Origin: Calothrix brevissima NIES-22
GTDB lineage: Bacteria > Cyanobacteriota > Cyanobacteriia > Cyanobacteriales > Nostocaceae
Assembly (NCBI RefSeq): GCF_002367995.1
Contig: NZ_AP018207.1
Coordinates: 3,533,083-3,597,082 of the forward strand
Reading direction: 5' to 3'
DNA length: 64,000 nucleotides
In this document: positions 26,525-35,861 of the stretch, in pieces
Layout of the letters: every line of letters starts with the position of its first letter
How positions within the stretch are numbered: position 1 is the first letter of the stretch
Position numbers and translations under genes: made by a program
The notes under the pieces: generated by a model
What the model was told of the DNA's origin: nothing
Database searches by the model: none
The model's input: the letters and a program-made list of their open reading frames with translations, nothing else

Positions 26525-26725
26525 CTACTGATCGTCTGGTAAAACCCATTTTGGCGGTTCCATCATTTTTCGCCGCAGTCGCTCTTCTGCCATTTCCAGC
26601 ATTTTATCTAATGAAGTATCTTCAATAAATTGTGCTGCTGCTTCTTTAAATTCAAGGTTGGGACATTTATCCCCTAAAACACAACCGTTTACGCAGTCTA
26701 CGGCGCAGTTAATTTTTTGCTCCAC
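26525..26725 (-). CDS. Small conserved cyanobacterial Cys-containing protein
   Basis: A 66-aa protein with CAVDCVNGCVLGDKC near the N-terminus, four Cys in a metal-site-like spacing, then an acidic helical part ending PPKWVLPDDQ. It looks like a conserved small cyanobacterial protein of unknown function. An antiparallel 69-aa frame overlaps at the 3' end but has a less protein-like composition. It is transcribed away from mnmE. Confidence 0.7.
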   Translation of the reverse strand: MEQKINCAVDCVNGCVLGDKCPNLEFKEAAAQFIEDTSLDKMLEMAEERLRRKMMEPPKWVLPDDQ

Positions 26726-27073
26726 AGTGAATCCCCTCTCTATCAGAGCGTTTATCTACTCTTCAGGTAAATCTTACCTTGCTAATTGCTCTCCTATTCG
26801 TTTAAATACTCACCATTATTTAGTATAGAAGGCATCGATCCCCCAGCTTCTCTCCGTGGTAAGAGACAATAAGCTATTCTACTTTTAAGTTGCACAATCC
26901 AGCGTCAAGGCTGTTGACTGTTAACTGTTAATAGTCCTTTTCCTCCTGCTTCTGTGCCTACACAACGATTGATGATTGTTTTAATGGGAAGTCCCAACGC
27001 CCCTTGAATCCTTTCCCTACATCATGCCAAAGTACCTGTTAGGCTCGTATTATATTTGCTGCAAAGGGCGCTC
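26726..27073. other. Intergenic region upstream of mnmE
   Basis: 348 bases without a gene. It holds divergent control regions for the small Cys protein and mnmE, and about two degenerate TTGACTG units near 26920. No clear promoter consensus or hairpin was recognised. Confidence 0.4.
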
Positions 27074-28468
27074 ATGTCGGAAATATTTGCTACTACTGGA
27101 ACCATTGCCGCGATCGCAACTGCTGTTGTCCCCCAGCAGGGTAGCGTGGGTATTGTGCGGGTGTCTGGTTCCCAAGCGATCGCGATCGCCCGAATTCTGT
27201 TTCATGCTCCTGGGCGTCAAGTTTGGGAAAGTCACCGCATTCTCTACGGCTATATTCGCCACCCGAAAACGGAAAAATTGGTGGATGAAGCTTTGTTGTT
27301 AATCATGCAAGCACCCCGTTCCTACACCCGTGAGGATGTGGTGGAATTTCATTGTCACGGGGGAATTATGGCAGTACAGCAAGTATTACAACTGTGCTTG
27401 GAAAATGGTGCTAGGCTCGCGCAACCAGGAGAATTTACTCTGCGTGCCTTTTTAAATGGGCGATTGGATTTAACCCAAGCTGAAGGAATTGCTGATTTAG
27501 TCGGAGCGCGATCGCCACAAGCTGCCCAATCTGCTTTAGCTGGGTTACAAGGTAAATTAGCTCATCCGATCCGTCAGTTACGCGCTAACTGTTTGGATAT
27601 TTTGGCGGAAATTGAAGCACGGATCGATTTTGAGGAAGACTTACCTCCGTTGGATTGTAAAGCTATCATATCAGAAATTGATCGCATCGCCGCAGAAATT
27701 ACAAAGTTACTGGCAACTAAAGATCAAGGCGAACTGCTACGCACGGGGTTAAAAGTGGCAATTGTTGGACGACCGAATGTAGGGAAATCCAGCTTGCTCA
27801 ATGCTTGGAGCCGGAGCGATCGCGCTATTGTCACCGATTTACCAGGAACTACCCGCGATGTTGTGGAATCGCAGTTAGTTGTGGGCGGTATTCCCGTGCA
27901 GGTACTAGATACAGCCGGGATTCGGGAGACAACAGACCAAGTAGAAAAGATTGGTGTAGAGCGATCGCGCCGTGCAGCTAGTGCCGCAGATTTAGTACTG
28001 TTGACCATTGATGCATCTGTAGGGTGGACGGAAGGCGATCGCGAAATTTACGAACAGGTACAACATCGTCCTTTAATTTTGGTAATTAATAAAATTGATT
28101 TAGTCGCAGCAGATGTTAAAAATAAGCTGAAATCGGAAATTTCTAATTTCTCATTGACAATTTTTACAGCAGCAGCACAAAATCAAGGTATTGAAGATTT
28201 AGAAAATGCAATTTTAGAAATAGTTCAAGCCGGAAAAGTTCAAGCTGCTGATATGGATTTAGCAATCAATCAAAGACAAGCCGCAGCATTAACAAAAGCA
28301 CAAATTTCTCTAGAGCAAATGCAGAATACAATTGTGCAAGAATTACCTTTTGATTTTTGGACAATTGATTTACGAGATGCTATTCATGCATTGGGAGAAA
28401 TCACTGGCGAGGAAGTTACAGAATCAGTGCTAGATAGGATTTTTAGTAAATTCTGTATAGGTAAGTAA
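27074..28468 (+). CDS. mnmE: tRNA modification GTPase MnmE
   Basis: A 464-aa protein that, with MnmG, makes the 5-carboxymethylaminomethyl modification at wobble U34 of certain tRNAs. The N-terminal folate-binding domain begins [20 protein letters not shown]. The inserted G domain has GRPNVGKSS (G1), DTAGIRET (G3) and NKIDL (G4). The C-terminus FCIGK is the invariant CxGK-type catalytic end. I start at ATG 27074 (MSEIFAT); an upstream ATG at 27056 would add six residues. Confidence 0.97.
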   Translation: MSEIFATTGTIAAIATAVVPQQGSVGIVRVSGSQAIAIARILFHAPGRQVWESHRILYGYIRHPKTEKLVDEALLLIMQAPRSYTREDVVEFHCHGGIMAVQQVLQLCLENGARLAQPGEFTLRAFLNGRLDLTQAEGIADLVGARSPQAAQSALAGLQGKLAHPIRQLRANCLDILAEIEARIDFEEDLPPLDCKAIISEIDRIAAEITKLLATKDQGELLRTGLKVAIVGRPNVGKSSLLNAWSRSDRAIVTDLPGTTRDVVESQLVVGGIPVQVLDTAGIRETTDQVEKIGVERSRRAASAADLVLLTIDASVGWTEGDREIYEQVQHRPLILVINKIDLVAADVKNKLKSEISNFSLTIFTAAAQNQGIEDLENAILEIVQAGKVQAADMDLAINQRQAAALTKAQISLEQMQNTIVQELPFDFWTIDLRDAIHALGEITGEEVTESVLDRIFSKFCIGK

Positions 28469-28473
28469 CTAGA

Positions 28474-28505
28474 GTCATTTGTCATTTGTCATTTGTCATT
28501 ATTTG
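28474..28505. repeat. Heptanucleotide STRR (GTCATTT)
   Basis: Four to five GTCATTT units starting 5 nt after the mnmE stop codon. Confidence 0.88.
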
Positions 28506-28516
28506 TGAATAATATT

Positions 28517-29287
28517 ATGTCTGTTATTGATGAGATTAATGAAGTAAATACATTAATTGTAGGTGCTAGTCAAGGTATTGGTTTGGGATTTGTCAAAAAA
28601 CTCTTGCAAGATGAGAGAATTAGCCGAATTTATGCTACTTATCGACAAGCAGAATCAGCCGGAGAATTAATTACTTTAGCTGATGCTAATCCTGAAAGAT
28701 TAATTTGTTTATCTGTCGATATTACAGAAGAATCACAAATAGCAGCAGCGATTGAGAAAATCCGTACCCAAGTAAATAAGCTGCATTTAGTAGTTAATTG
28801 TGTTGGATTATTACATGCAGAAAATATCCAACCAGAAAAAAGTTTACGCCAAATAAATGCTGATAATTTAATGCAATATTTTCAAGTTAATAGTATTGCT
28901 TCTGTTTTATTAGCAAAACATTTATTGCCTTTATTTAAACATAAAGAACGCAGCGTTTTTGCCAGTATTTCTGCTAAAATTGGGAGTATTGGCGATAACA
29001 ATCTTGGTGGCTGGTATGGTTATCGTGCTTCCAAAGCTGCATTAAATATGTTCATACGTACAGCCGCAATTGAATATGCTAGAAGCTGTCCAAAAACTTT
29101 GGTAGTCACAGTACATCCAGGGACAACTGATACTAGGCTTTCTCGTCCCTTTCAGGGTAATGTTCCACCAGAAAAGTTATTTTCTGTAGAACGAACTGTT
29201 ACCCAATTATTGAATGTAATAGAACAACTTCAAGATGGTGATAGCGGACAATTTTTTTCTTGGGATGGCAGCCGCTTGCCTTGGTAG
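28517..29287 (+). CDS. Short-chain dehydrogenase/reductase
   Basis: A 256-aa NAD(P)-dependent SDR. The Rossmann signature is LIVGASQGIGLGF, the NCVG (NNAG-like) motif follows, then the active-site YRASK with upstream Ser (SISAKIGS), and a PG turn (VHPGTTDTRL). The overall pattern is close to C-factor/CsgA-like SDRs. Substrate unknown. The ATG at 28517 is preferred; an earlier TTG at 28493 lies inside the STRR. Confidence 0.88.
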   Translation: MSVIDEINEVNTLIVGASQGIGLGFVKKLLQDERISRIYATYRQAESAGELITLADANPERLICLSVDITEESQIAAAIEKIRTQVNKLHLVVNCVGLLHAENIQPEKSLRQINADNLMQYFQVNSIASVLLAKHLLPLFKHKERSVFASISAKIGSIGDNNLGGWYGYRASKAALNMFIRTAAIEYARSCPKTLVVTVHPGTTDTRLSRPFQGNVPPEKLFSVERTVTQLLNVIEQLQDGDSGQFFSWDGSRLPW

Positions 29288-29330
29288 GATAAATTATCGT
29301 ATCTTTGGACTATGCAAAATCTGCTGAATG

Positions 29331-29387
29331 TTGACTATTGACTGTTGACTGTTGACCGTTGACTGTTGACTGTTGACTGTTGACTGT
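29331..29387. repeat. Heptanucleotide STRR (TTGACTG)
   Basis: About eight TTGACTG units with one TTGACCG and one TTGACTA variant, in the gap between the convergent SDR and receiver genes. Confidence 0.92.
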
Positions 29388-29392
29388 TTTGT

Positions 29393-29851
29393 TTAATCAC
29401 TTTGCAAAACTTGGGCGATCGCTACTAATAACTCGTCTGGATCGACTGGTTTAGAAAGATATAGCTGAAATCCGGCTTGCAAGGCTTGTCTTTGATTAAT
29501 TTCACCTGCATAAGCGGTTAAAGCGATCGCTTTTACTTCTCCTCCTTGTTGTGGCGGTAAGGCTCTAATTTTCTGTAGTAACATATAACCGTCCATTTCT
29601 GGCATTCCAATGTCAGCTAACAATATATCTGGTACTTTTTGATTGAGTACCTCTAAAACTGCTTTGGCGGAAGATACTGAAGTCACAGTAGCACCCGCTT
29701 CTTCTAAAATGAAGGTGACTAATTCAAGATTGTCTGCTTCATCGTCTACCGCTAATACTTGAATTCCCTGCAAAGTTCCCATCTCTTTGGTTGATGCTTC
29801 CACCTGTATTGTGGAAGTTGATGTTAATAGTAGTGGTAATTTAACTGTCAC
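29393..29851 (-). CDS. Receiver-domain protein, remnant tail of a hybrid histidine kinase
   Basis: A 152-aa frame whose residues ~30-150 form a complete CheY-like receiver: VLAVDDEADN, LLADIGMPEMDGY (phosphoacceptor Asp), ALTAYA and LSKPVDPDEL. Before it, TVKLPLLL is the characteristic last strand of a kinase ATPase domain, so the gene looks like the severed 3' end of a hybrid sensor kinase. The GTG at 29851 may not be a real start; ATG 29782 would give a receiver-only protein of 129 aa. No clear ribosome binding site is seen. It may still be a working single-domain regulator or be decaying. Confidence 0.7.
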   Translation of the reverse strand: MTVKLPLLLTSTSTIQVEASTKEMGTLQGIQVLAVDDEADNLELVTFILEEAGATVTSVSSAKAVLEVLNQKVPDILLADIGMPEMDGYMLLQKIRALPPQQGGEVKAIALTAYAGEINQRQALQAGFQLYLSKPVDPDELLVAIAQVLQSD

Positions 29852-29898
29852 GCGATCGCTAATCCCAACTCTAAACCCCCAAAGTTGTTGGTAATCAT
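29848..29898 (-). pseudogene. Fragment of a histidine-kinase ATPase domain
   Basis: In the frame shifted from the receiver gene, the minus strand reads TNNFGGLELGLAIA then stop. This matches the G2 box (xxGGLGLGLAI) of a HATPase domain. The ~25 residues that normally separate this box from TVKLP are missing, and the frame changes. So an internal deletion with frameshift has destroyed the parent kinase; no PAS or HisKA sequence was recognised further upstream. Confidence 0.6.
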
Positions 29899-30298
29899 GC
29901 TGTCTCTTTGACGGAAAGAATCAAAGACTTAGAGTAAAAATTGTGGTTTAATACCTTTTGCGTTTATCTGTGATTTGAATTTATACCAATTGTCTCTAAT
30001 GTAATGGGAAATTAGCTCCTAACAGGTGTTAGTTTTACGCCATTAAAAAGTACAATTCACACCATTGACTGCAACCGCAACCCTTCACCTAAAACAAGTC
30101 CTCAAATTTTACTAAAAGTTTTATCCCAATCTACTTTGAGGATGATGACAAAAAGTTTGTCATTATAAGTTAAGTAAGAGGATATAAATAAATCAAATTA
30201 TATTACAAAACATAAATATACTTGAACCTCTTACCAATGACTCATGACTAATGACTGCCCTTGCTAATTATATTTAATTACGCCAACCTACTTACAAA
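29899..30298. other. Intergenic region, no gene seen
   Basis: About 400 AT-rich bases between the kinase remnant and an alpha/beta hydrolase gene on the same strand. A degenerate TGACTCA/TGACTAA repeat lies near 30237-30255. No open frame, hairpin terminator or further kinase homology was recognised. Confidence 0.4.
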
Positions 30299-31147
30299 TT
30301 ACAAATTATGATGTTTTTCTAGCCAATTTTCTAAATCAGTGATTACTTCGCGGTAATTTATATCACTTTGTAATTCATGATAAGCACCCGGATACACCAC
30401 TCGCTGCTTATCTTTGTAATTTACTAATTTGTAAAATATATCACTCCCCTCTGGTAAAGCTACTTTATCGGCTCCACCGTGAAGAATTAATAATGGTAAT
30501 TGCCATTCATTGGCATGGGAATAAATCCAATCAACTGTAGCAAAATATTCCGTAGCTAACCGCGCAGTTCCTAGAGTATGTCTGAGAGGATCGGTGCTGT
30601 AAGCTGCTAACACCTTTTCATCCCGCGAAGCAGTAGATAAATCAATACCAGTACTTAAACTAAACTGCGGCCAGATCCGGGAGAGTAGCTTACCTAAGCG
30701 TAAGCGAAATTGGGATACACCGACTTTACCTATTGCTGGTGCAAGAGCGATCGCGCCTTTTAAGGTTTTAGCTTCTTGGGGATGGCGCAAAATATAATCT
30801 AAAACCACCACACCCCCTAAGCTATGACCCATAATAAATATAGGATAATCTGGATATTTATTGTGAATTAACTCAATAAAAATTCTTAAGTCTTCACGAA
30901 ATTCTGCCCAACTATTAATATAACCGCGTTGTCCCGGCGATCGCCCATTACCCCGCATATCAAAAGCGTAAATAGCATATTCCTTAGGTAATAGTTGTTC
31001 AATAATATTGCCAAATCGACTGCTATGCGCTCCCAACCCATGCACAATGACTAAAATTGCCTTAAATTTACCCTCTGGTAACCAGCTTTGGTAATACAAA
31101 GCCAATTCTTCCAAGCCTGTAAAAGTATCTTCAATGTGGTAAATCAT
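30299..31147 (-). CDS. Alpha/beta hydrolase (monoacylglycerol lipase-like)
   Basis: A 282-aa serine hydrolase of the lysophospholipase/monoglyceride lipase class. The oxyanion region is VHGLGAHSSRFG, the nucleophile elbow GHSLGG, the acid is in ILHGGADKVALPEGS, and the catalytic His in YPGAYHELQSD. The FDMRGNGRSPGQRGYI segment is typical. No signal peptide. It would hydrolyse acylglycerol or lysophospholipid esters; the actual substrate is unknown. Confidence 0.88.
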   Translation of the reverse strand: MIYHIEDTFTGLEELALYYQSWLPEGKFKAILVIVHGLGAHSSRFGNIIEQLLPKEYAIYAFDMRGNGRSPGQRGYINSWAEFREDLRIFIELIHNKYPDYPIFIMGHSLGGVVVLDYILRHPQEAKTLKGAIALAPAIGKVGVSQFRLRLGKLLSRIWPQFSLSTGIDLSTASRDEKVLAAYSTDPLRHTLGTARLATEYFATVDWIYSHANEWQLPLLILHGGADKVALPEGSDIFYKLVNYKDKQRVVYPGAYHELQSDINYREVITDLENWLEKHHNL

Positions 31148-31475
31148 ATTGTTAATTTTGAGAAATTTTTTTAAATTTTCCCGCTAGAGATTGGTGAATA
31201 ACCTGGTGCTAATAACTACGATTTGCTTATCAATAGTAAAAATAAATTTAGAAAATTTGTGATTAATAACTACCCTGAAAAAGCAATTTTCTCAGTCCAA
31301 GAAAAGCAAACACAATCCCACAGTTTACCATCAGATACTTCCCCCACCTTTGCGAAGCATTGCGTTTCCCTTTGCGAACCTTTGTGTTAAAAACAATACC
31401 CCCCTCCGCCGCCGGAGAGGGGTTAGGGATGAGATAACACAATTCTCACTGCTGACACTCAGCAATCAACACTGT
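31148..31475. other. Intergenic region with imperfect GC hairpin
   Basis: 328 bases without a gene, between two leftward genes. It includes the promoter of the hydrolase and the 3' side of ndhJ. A GC-rich imperfect palindrome (cccctccgccgccggagagggg near 31400-31422, described by its ends CCCCTC/GAGGGG) followed by TTAGGGAT is present; it resembles a dispersed repeat. Confidence 0.45.
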
Positions 31476-32003
31476 CTAATAAGCGTCTTGCAACTCGTAG
31501 AAATCAGGCGAGATGTAATCCTTCCGCAAAGGCCAGCCTACCCAATCTTCAGGCATTAAAATCCGCTTTAAGTTGGGGTGTCCTTCATAGACAATGCCGA
31601 ACATATCATAAGACTCGCGCTCTTGCCAGTCTGCGGTCTTCCAAATCCAGTACACTGAAGGCACTGTAGGGTTTTCCCGTGGTAAGAACACCTTCAAGCG
31701 GATTTCTTCCGGGCGATCGCTATTATCACCTACTTTAATTAAGTGATATACGCTCACCAAATCTTGTCCAGGGCCCAGGTCAATACCACCTTGAAACTGG
31801 AGACAATTAAACCCGTAAGCATATAAAGCTGTAGCAGTGGGAAGTAAGAAATCTCGTTCTACCTTAATTATCTCTACCTCGTTGACATCAGGTGCCAAAA
31901 CCTCATGGTCAAAGCCATTTTCCGTCAACCACTGGGAAACTTTCCCGGCTTTTACCAGAGACTCTTCTGCTGCTGGTACTGGCTTAGATTCTTCATCAGC
32001 CAC
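31476..32003 (-). CDS. ndhJ: NADH dehydrogenase-like subunit NdhJ
   Basis: A 175-aa NuoC/30-kDa-type peripheral-arm subunit of thylakoid NDH-1. Signature: [20 protein letters not shown], then [16 protein letters not shown]. The GTG start at 32003 overlaps the end of ndhK by 8 bp, showing translational coupling. Last gene of ndhC-ndhK-ndhJ, the conserved order in cyanobacteria and chloroplasts. Confidence 0.97.
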   Translation of the reverse strand: MADEESKPVPAAEESLVKAGKVSQWLTENGFDHEVLAPDVNEVEIIKVERDFLLPTATALYAYGFNCLQFQGGIDLGPGQDLVSVYHLIKVGDNSDRPEEIRLKVFLPRENPTVPSVYWIWKTADWQERESYDMFGIVYEGHPNLKRILMPEDWVGWPLRKDYISPDFYELQDAY

Positions 32004-32733
32004 GGTTAGTTCCCTCCTTTTGTTTTTGGGATGTCAATAAAGCAGGTGGAACTGGTAAACCAATCGCTTCCGCCAATTCTTTCGGTGGTGTAAAGCGGGT
32101 ATCTGACTGCATATACTTACCAGTTAAAATTTGCTCTACTGGCTTGAGATTATGAGTTGTGCTGTAATAGCGGTGGATTTGCTTAATTTGATCCCGTTCT
32201 TGAATGGAATCATTAGCTATCTTCTTCCGCAGCTTGATAATTGCGTCAATAATCGCTTCTGGACGCGGCGGACAACCAGGTAAGTACACATCTACAGGAA
32301 TGAGTTTATCAACTCCACGCACAGCCGTGGGGGAATCAACACTAAACATCCCGCCTGTAATTGTACAAGCTCCCATCGCAATCACATACTTTGGCTCTGG
32401 CATTTGCTCATAAAGACGTACCAATTGGGGTGCCATCTTCATGGTAATTGTGCCAGCAGTAATGATTAAATCGGCTTGGCGGGGGCTAGAACGAGGAATT
32501 AGCCCAAAACGGTCAAAGTCGAACCGCGAGCCGATTAAAGCTGCAAATTCAATAAAGCAGCAAGCCGTACCAAATAGCAACGGCCACAAACTAGAAAGCC
32601 GCGCCCAGTTGTAAAGGTCATCAACCGTAGTCAGAATTACGTTTTCTGAAAGGTCTTGAGTGACGCTGGGACGCTCAATCGGGTTGATGATGCGCTCTTT
32701 GTCCTGGGTTGTTAAATTAGAATTCAAGACCAT
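31996..32733 (-). CDS. ndhK: NADH dehydrogenase-like subunit NdhK
   Basis: A 245-aa NuoB/PSST-type subunit holding the N2 [4Fe-4S] cluster nearest the quinone site. Ligands are visible as [10 protein letters not shown] (two adjacent Cys), MGACTITGG and [10 protein letters not shown]-terminal extension past residue 200 is usual in cyanobacteria. It overlaps ndhC by 10 bp and ndhJ by 8 bp. Confidence 0.97.
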   Translation of the reverse strand: MVLNSNLTTQDKERIINPIERPSVTQDLSENVILTTVDDLYNWARLSSLWPLLFGTACCFIEFAALIGSRFDFDRFGLIPRSSPRQADLIITAGTITMKMAPQLVRLYEQMPEPKYVIAMGACTITGGMFSVDSPTAVRGVDKLIPVDVYLPGCPPRPEAIIDAIIKLRKKIANDSIQERDQIKQIHRYYSTTHNLKPVEQILTGKYMQSDTRFTPPKELAEAIGLPVPPALLTSQKQKEGTNRG

Positions 32734-33086
32734 TCCAAAGCTCCTTTACGCCATGCGTAAACTAAGGCGATTACAAGAATTGCAATAAAAATTAGCGCTT
32801 CAATGAATGCCAATAGCCCTAGACGGTGGAAAGCTACCGCCCAAGGATACAAAAACACAGTTTCCACATCAAAGACGACAAAAACCAGGGCAAACATATA
32901 GTAGCGGATGTTGAACTGAATCCAGGCTCCCCCGATGGGTTCCATCCCGGATTCATAAGTGGTGCGCCGTTCCGCACTTTTGCCACTGGGTCGTAGGAGC
33001 TTGGACGCTGAGAGCGCCAGGGCAGGCACTAGGCTACAGATAATGAGAAAGCCTAGAAGGTACTCGTAACCGCTGAGAACAAACAC
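32724..33086 (-). CDS. ndhC: NADH dehydrogenase-like subunit NdhC
   Basis: A 120-aa NuoA-type membrane subunit with three transmembrane helices. Begins [13 protein letters not shown]; the [19 protein letters not shown] loop and [16 protein letters not shown] are diagnostic. GTG start. First gene of ndhC-K-J; its promoter faces that of rubA across a 0.49-kb region that includes a structured element. Confidence 0.97.
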   Translation of the reverse strand: MFVLSGYEYLLGFLIICSLVPALALSASKLLRPSGKSAERRTTYESGMEPIGGAWIQFNIRYYMFALVFVVFDVETVFLYPWAVAFHRLGLLAFIEALIFIAILVIALVYAWRKGALEWS

Positions 33087-33280
33087 AATGGATATCTACC
33101 GCTTATGGTGTAAATAACGCTGTAACTTTCTTTTACATTATATCTTTTAGGCTTTTCTGAAATCTGGGAAACAGAAGTACTGAAGGTATTTGATTCGTTT
33201 TTAGTTGTGATAGAAAAGTCTAACAGTTATGTCATAATTTGTAACGTATATTTAATATTTGCCCCTCTGCGAGGCCTAAG

Positions 33281-33565
33281 CATTCACTAACCCCGCACTT
33301 TTAGGGCGGGGATTGTCTAAACCAATTTAGACAACGCAAGAAGTGAATACCGCACCATTGACACAGCTTGGTACGCACTTCCAGATACTTCCCTAGTCTG
33401 GACTATCTGCAAGCCTAATTGGTTAGGCGTTGGGTAAGGCCAAGACATCTTAACTGTGTTGCGGGAAGGGACTTAAACGGGTTTTACTGGTTTCCTGGGC
33501 TTATCGCCATTTTAAAAAACCAGCATTAAAGTCAAGCCGTCCTGATAAGACGGGGTTTCAAACCG
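33281..33565 (+). ncRNA. Structured RNA-like element, possible HEARO/IscB omega-RNA without nuclease gene
   Basis: An approximately 285-base GC-richer block with many stems: ATTCAC (33282-33287) with GTGAAT (33343-33348) encloses hairpins CCCCGC/GCGGGG (33291-33311) and TTGTCTAAA/TTTAGACAA (33313-33334). Then CAGATA/TATCTG (33382-33409), GCCTAA/TTAGGC (33413-33428) and a last hairpin CCGTC/GACGG (33537-33553) follow. The opening (ttcactaaccccgc...) and the closing hairpin just before a start codon resemble the HEARO RNAs found upstream of IscB genes, as I remember them; no IscB frame is present. Alternative: a non-autonomous IS200/IS605-type element. The identity is an inference; the folding pattern is visible. 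Confidence 0.5.
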
Positions 33566-33574
33566 ATTTTTCTG

Positions 33575-33919
33575 ATGAGCGAACAAAGCGAACAAGCTGT
33601 TGATACTCAAGCATTAGACCGCTATGAGTGTCGTGCCTGCGGTTACGTCTACGAACCTGAAAAGGGAGACGACAAACATGATATTCCCTCAGGAATACCC
33701 TTCGCAGATCTGCCCATAAATTGGCGCTGTCCCGTATGCAGTGCAAAAAAACAAGCTTTCACTAGCATCGGCCCAGCAGGTCAAGCATCAGGCTTTCGGG
33801 AAAATCTGGGTTACGGTTTAGGCGTCAACACCTTGACCCCAACCCAAAAAAACCTCCTGATTTTCGGCGCTTTGGCACTGGCCTTCTTATTTTTTATCAG
33901 TCTCTACGGGTTACAATAG
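33575..33919 (+). CDS. rubA: Membrane-anchored rubredoxin RubA
   Basis: A 114-aa protein. The rubredoxin domain has two Cys pairs, YECRACGYVYEPEKGD and WRCPVCSAKK, binding one iron, and a C-terminal transmembrane helix (LLIFGALALAFLFFISL). It acts in photosystem II and I assembly in the thylakoid. The ATG is 22 nt after the last hairpin of the upstream RNA-like element, and no ordinary ribosome binding site is visible. First gene of rubA-ycf48-psbEFLJ. Confidence 0.96.
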   Translation: MSEQSEQAVDTQALDRYECRACGYVYEPEKGDDKHDIPSGIPFADLPINWRCPVCSAKKQAFTSIGPAGQASGFRENLGYGLGVNTLTPTQKNLLIFGALALAFLFFISLYGLQ

Positions 33920-33960
33920 ATACTTAGTTAAAAAATCTCCACCCACAAAGACAATAGGGA

Positions 33961-34093
33961 TGAGGGAGATGAGGAGGACAAGGAGGACAAGGAGGATTAG
34001 GGAAATAAATTCAGAACTTCCCAATGCCCCATGCCCTATGCCCTAAACTTAATGCCCCATGCCCCATGACAACTGACAACTGACAACTGACAA
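33961..34093. repeat. STRR arrays between rubA and ycf48
   Basis: 33961-33996 holds GACAAGGAG nonamers. 34020-34068 holds ATGCCCC-type heptamers and 34068-34093 ACAACTG heptamers. The ycf48 start follows 32 nt later. Confidence 0.88.
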
Positions 34094-34125
34094 CTTTAGA
34101 AACAATTACGAAATAAAAAATACTG

Positions 34126-35148
34126 ATGCAAGCAATTTTAAAAGGTTGGCAACGAATATTTGCCTTGTTGATAGTTGTCCTGATGTGTATAGGTTGTAGC
34201 AAAGTTCCCTCTACCAGCTATAACCCCTGGGCAATCATTAATGTACCCACAGAAGCAAAACTGTTCGATATTGCTTTTACAGAAAATCCCCAGCATGGTT
34301 ACTTAGTAGGTAGCAACGCCACCATTTTAGAAACTAATGATGGTGGTGATACTTGGAAACCCTTAAATCTAGAACTTGATGATTCCAGGTATCGCTTTGA
34401 TGCTGTAAGTTTTGCTGGTAAAGAAGGGTGGATTGCAGGCGAGCCTGGGTTGCTACTGCATACTACTGATGAAGGTCGTTCTTGGTCGCGGATTGCTCTG
34501 AGTGAAAAATTACCTGGTAATCCGATTAGTGTCAGCGCTTTGGGGCCAAACGCAGCTGAAATGGCTACTGATGTAGGCGCTATCTATCAAACCCAAGATG
34601 GCGGTAAAAACTGGAAAGCTCAAGTAGAAGCAGCAGTTGGTGTGGTACGTAACCTAGAACGTTCTATCGATGGTAAGTATGTTGCTGTTTCTGCTAAAGG
34701 TAGCTTTTACTCTACTTGGGAACCAGGACAAAATGCTTGGGTACCCCATAACCGCAATAGTTCTCGTCGCGTAGAGAACATGGGCTTTGCTGACGATGGG
34801 CAAATGTGGATGCTGGCACGGGGCGGTCAGGTACAATTTAGTGACCCCTCCAAACCCGATGAGTGGCAAGAAGCACAAAATCCAGAGTTATCTACTAGCT
34901 GGGGTTTACTGGATTTAGCTTATCGCACACCTAATGACATTTGGGTTGGTGGCGGTAGCGGTAATTTACTGCACAGTGCTGATGGTGGTAAAACTTGGGA
35001 AAAAGACCGGGATGTGGAAACAGTAGCCGCGAATTTTTACAAAATTGTGTTTTTTCAGCCCAACCAAGGATTTATTATTGGCGATCGCGGTATTTTACTA
35101 AAATATAATCCCAATGTAGCCGCAACTGCCGCTTCCGAGCCAGCTTAG
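34126..35148 (+). CDS. ycf48: Photosystem II assembly factor Ycf48/HCF136
   Basis: A 340-aa lumenal seven-bladed propeller of BNR-type repeats (TNDGGDTWKPL, TTDEGRSWSRI, TQDGGKNWKAQ, SADGGKTWEKD). It binds the D1 precursor during PSII assembly. The N-terminus is a lipoprotein signal, ALLIVVLMCIGC, with lipidated Cys at residue 25. Located between rubA and psbE, the usual cyanobacterial order. Confidence 0.95.
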   Translation: MQAILKGWQRIFALLIVVLMCIGCSKVPSTSYNPWAIINVPTEAKLFDIAFTENPQHGYLVGSNATILETNDGGDTWKPLNLELDDSRYRFDAVSFAGKEGWIAGEPGLLLHTTDEGRSWSRIALSEKLPGNPISVSALGPNAAEMATDVGAIYQTQDGGKNWKAQVEAAVGVVRNLERSIDGKYVAVSAKGSFYSTWEPGQNAWVPHNRNSSRRVENMGFADDGQMWMLARGGQVQFSDPSKPDEWQEAQNPELSTSWGLLDLAYRTPNDIWVGGGSGNLLHSADGGKTWEKDRDVETVAANFYKIVFFQPNQGFIIGDRGILLKYNPNVAATAASEPA

Positions 35149-35266
35149 GGCCACAATCGCCTATGTAATTATCCAGATTTATGAGAAGGACGTTGCAAGT
35201 TGTAACTCTTTCTAAACTTTGTAGGATAATAAACTCAATAACTGTCTTTGCAAAGGTAAAAACTCG

Positions 35267-35515
35267 ATGTCAGGTACCACTGGAGAGCGTCCGTTTTCGG
35301 ACATTATTACCAGCATTCGTTACTGGGTAATTCACAGCATCACCATCCCAGCATTATTTATCGCTGGTTGGTTATTTGTCAGCACCGGACTGGCTTATGA
35401 TGTTTTTGGCACACCCCGTCCCAACGAGTATTTCACCGAAGTACGTCAAGAAGTTCCCATTGTGAACAACCGCTTTGAAGCTAAAAAGCAAGTTGAAAAC
35501 TTTATCGGAAAGTAG
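35267..35515 (+). CDS. psbE: Cytochrome b559 alpha subunit PsbE
   Basis: An 82-aa PSII subunit: [20 protein letters not shown], heme-ligand His in [13 protein letters not shown], one transmembrane helix, and a lumenal tail ending [10 protein letters not shown]. It pairs with PsbF to hold the b559 heme. Upstream, GATAAT (35225-35230) is a fair -10 with TTGTAA 19 nt before, so the psb genes may have their own promoter. Confidence 0.98.
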   Translation: MSGTTGERPFSDIITSIRYWVIHSITIPALFIAGWLFVSTGLAYDVFGTPRPNEYFTEVRQEVPIVNNRFEAKKQVENFIGK

Positions 35516-35524
35516 TTTGAAATC

Positions 35525-35662
35525 ATGACTAGCGGCAACAACATCAATCAACCAGTTACCTATCCAATTTTTACAGTTAGATGGCTTGCGGTTCACACCT
35601 TAGGTGTGCCAACTGTCTTCTTCTTGGGCGCGATCGCCGCAATGCAGTTTATTCAACGCTAG
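35525..35662 (+). CDS. psbF: Cytochrome b559 beta subunit PsbF
   Basis: A 45-aa single-helix protein translated from ATG 35525: it begins [20 protein letters not shown], has the heme-ligand His24 in RWLAVHTLG, and ends MQFIQR. It completes the b559 heme site with PsbE. Starts 9 nt after psbE. Confidence 0.98.
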   Translation: MTSGNNINQPVTYPIFTVRWLAVHTLGVPTVFFLGAIAAMQFIQR

Positions 35663-35671
35663 GAGCAACTC

Positions 35672-35791
35672 ATGGAAAGAACGCCCAATCCCAATAATCA
35701 GCCGGTAGAACTCAACCGGACTTCTCTGTACCTGGGACTACTACTAGTTTTTGTTCTGGGTATTCTGTTCTCCAGTTACTTCTTTAACTAA
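35672..35791 (+). CDS. psbL: Photosystem II protein PsbL
   Basis: A 39-aa single-helix protein: [20 protein letters not shown], then a hydrophobic helix, ending SSYFFN. AGGAG lies 6 nt before the ATG and overlaps the psbF stop. PsbL sits at the PSII monomer interface and supports QA function. Confidence 0.98.
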   Translation: MERTPNPNNQPVELNRTSLYLGLLLVFVLGILFSSYFFN

Positions 35792-35861
35792 CTGGAACAA
35801 AGTTTGTTAATCATTCGTTTATTCAACTTGCGTTGATTTGTTGTAAAGGGAGGAGAAAACT

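Noticed and set aside
26419-26628. 69-codon plus-strand frame opposite the Cys-rich small gene
   Set aside because: It overlaps the 3' half of the better-supported 66-aa gene and looks like an antisense shadow.
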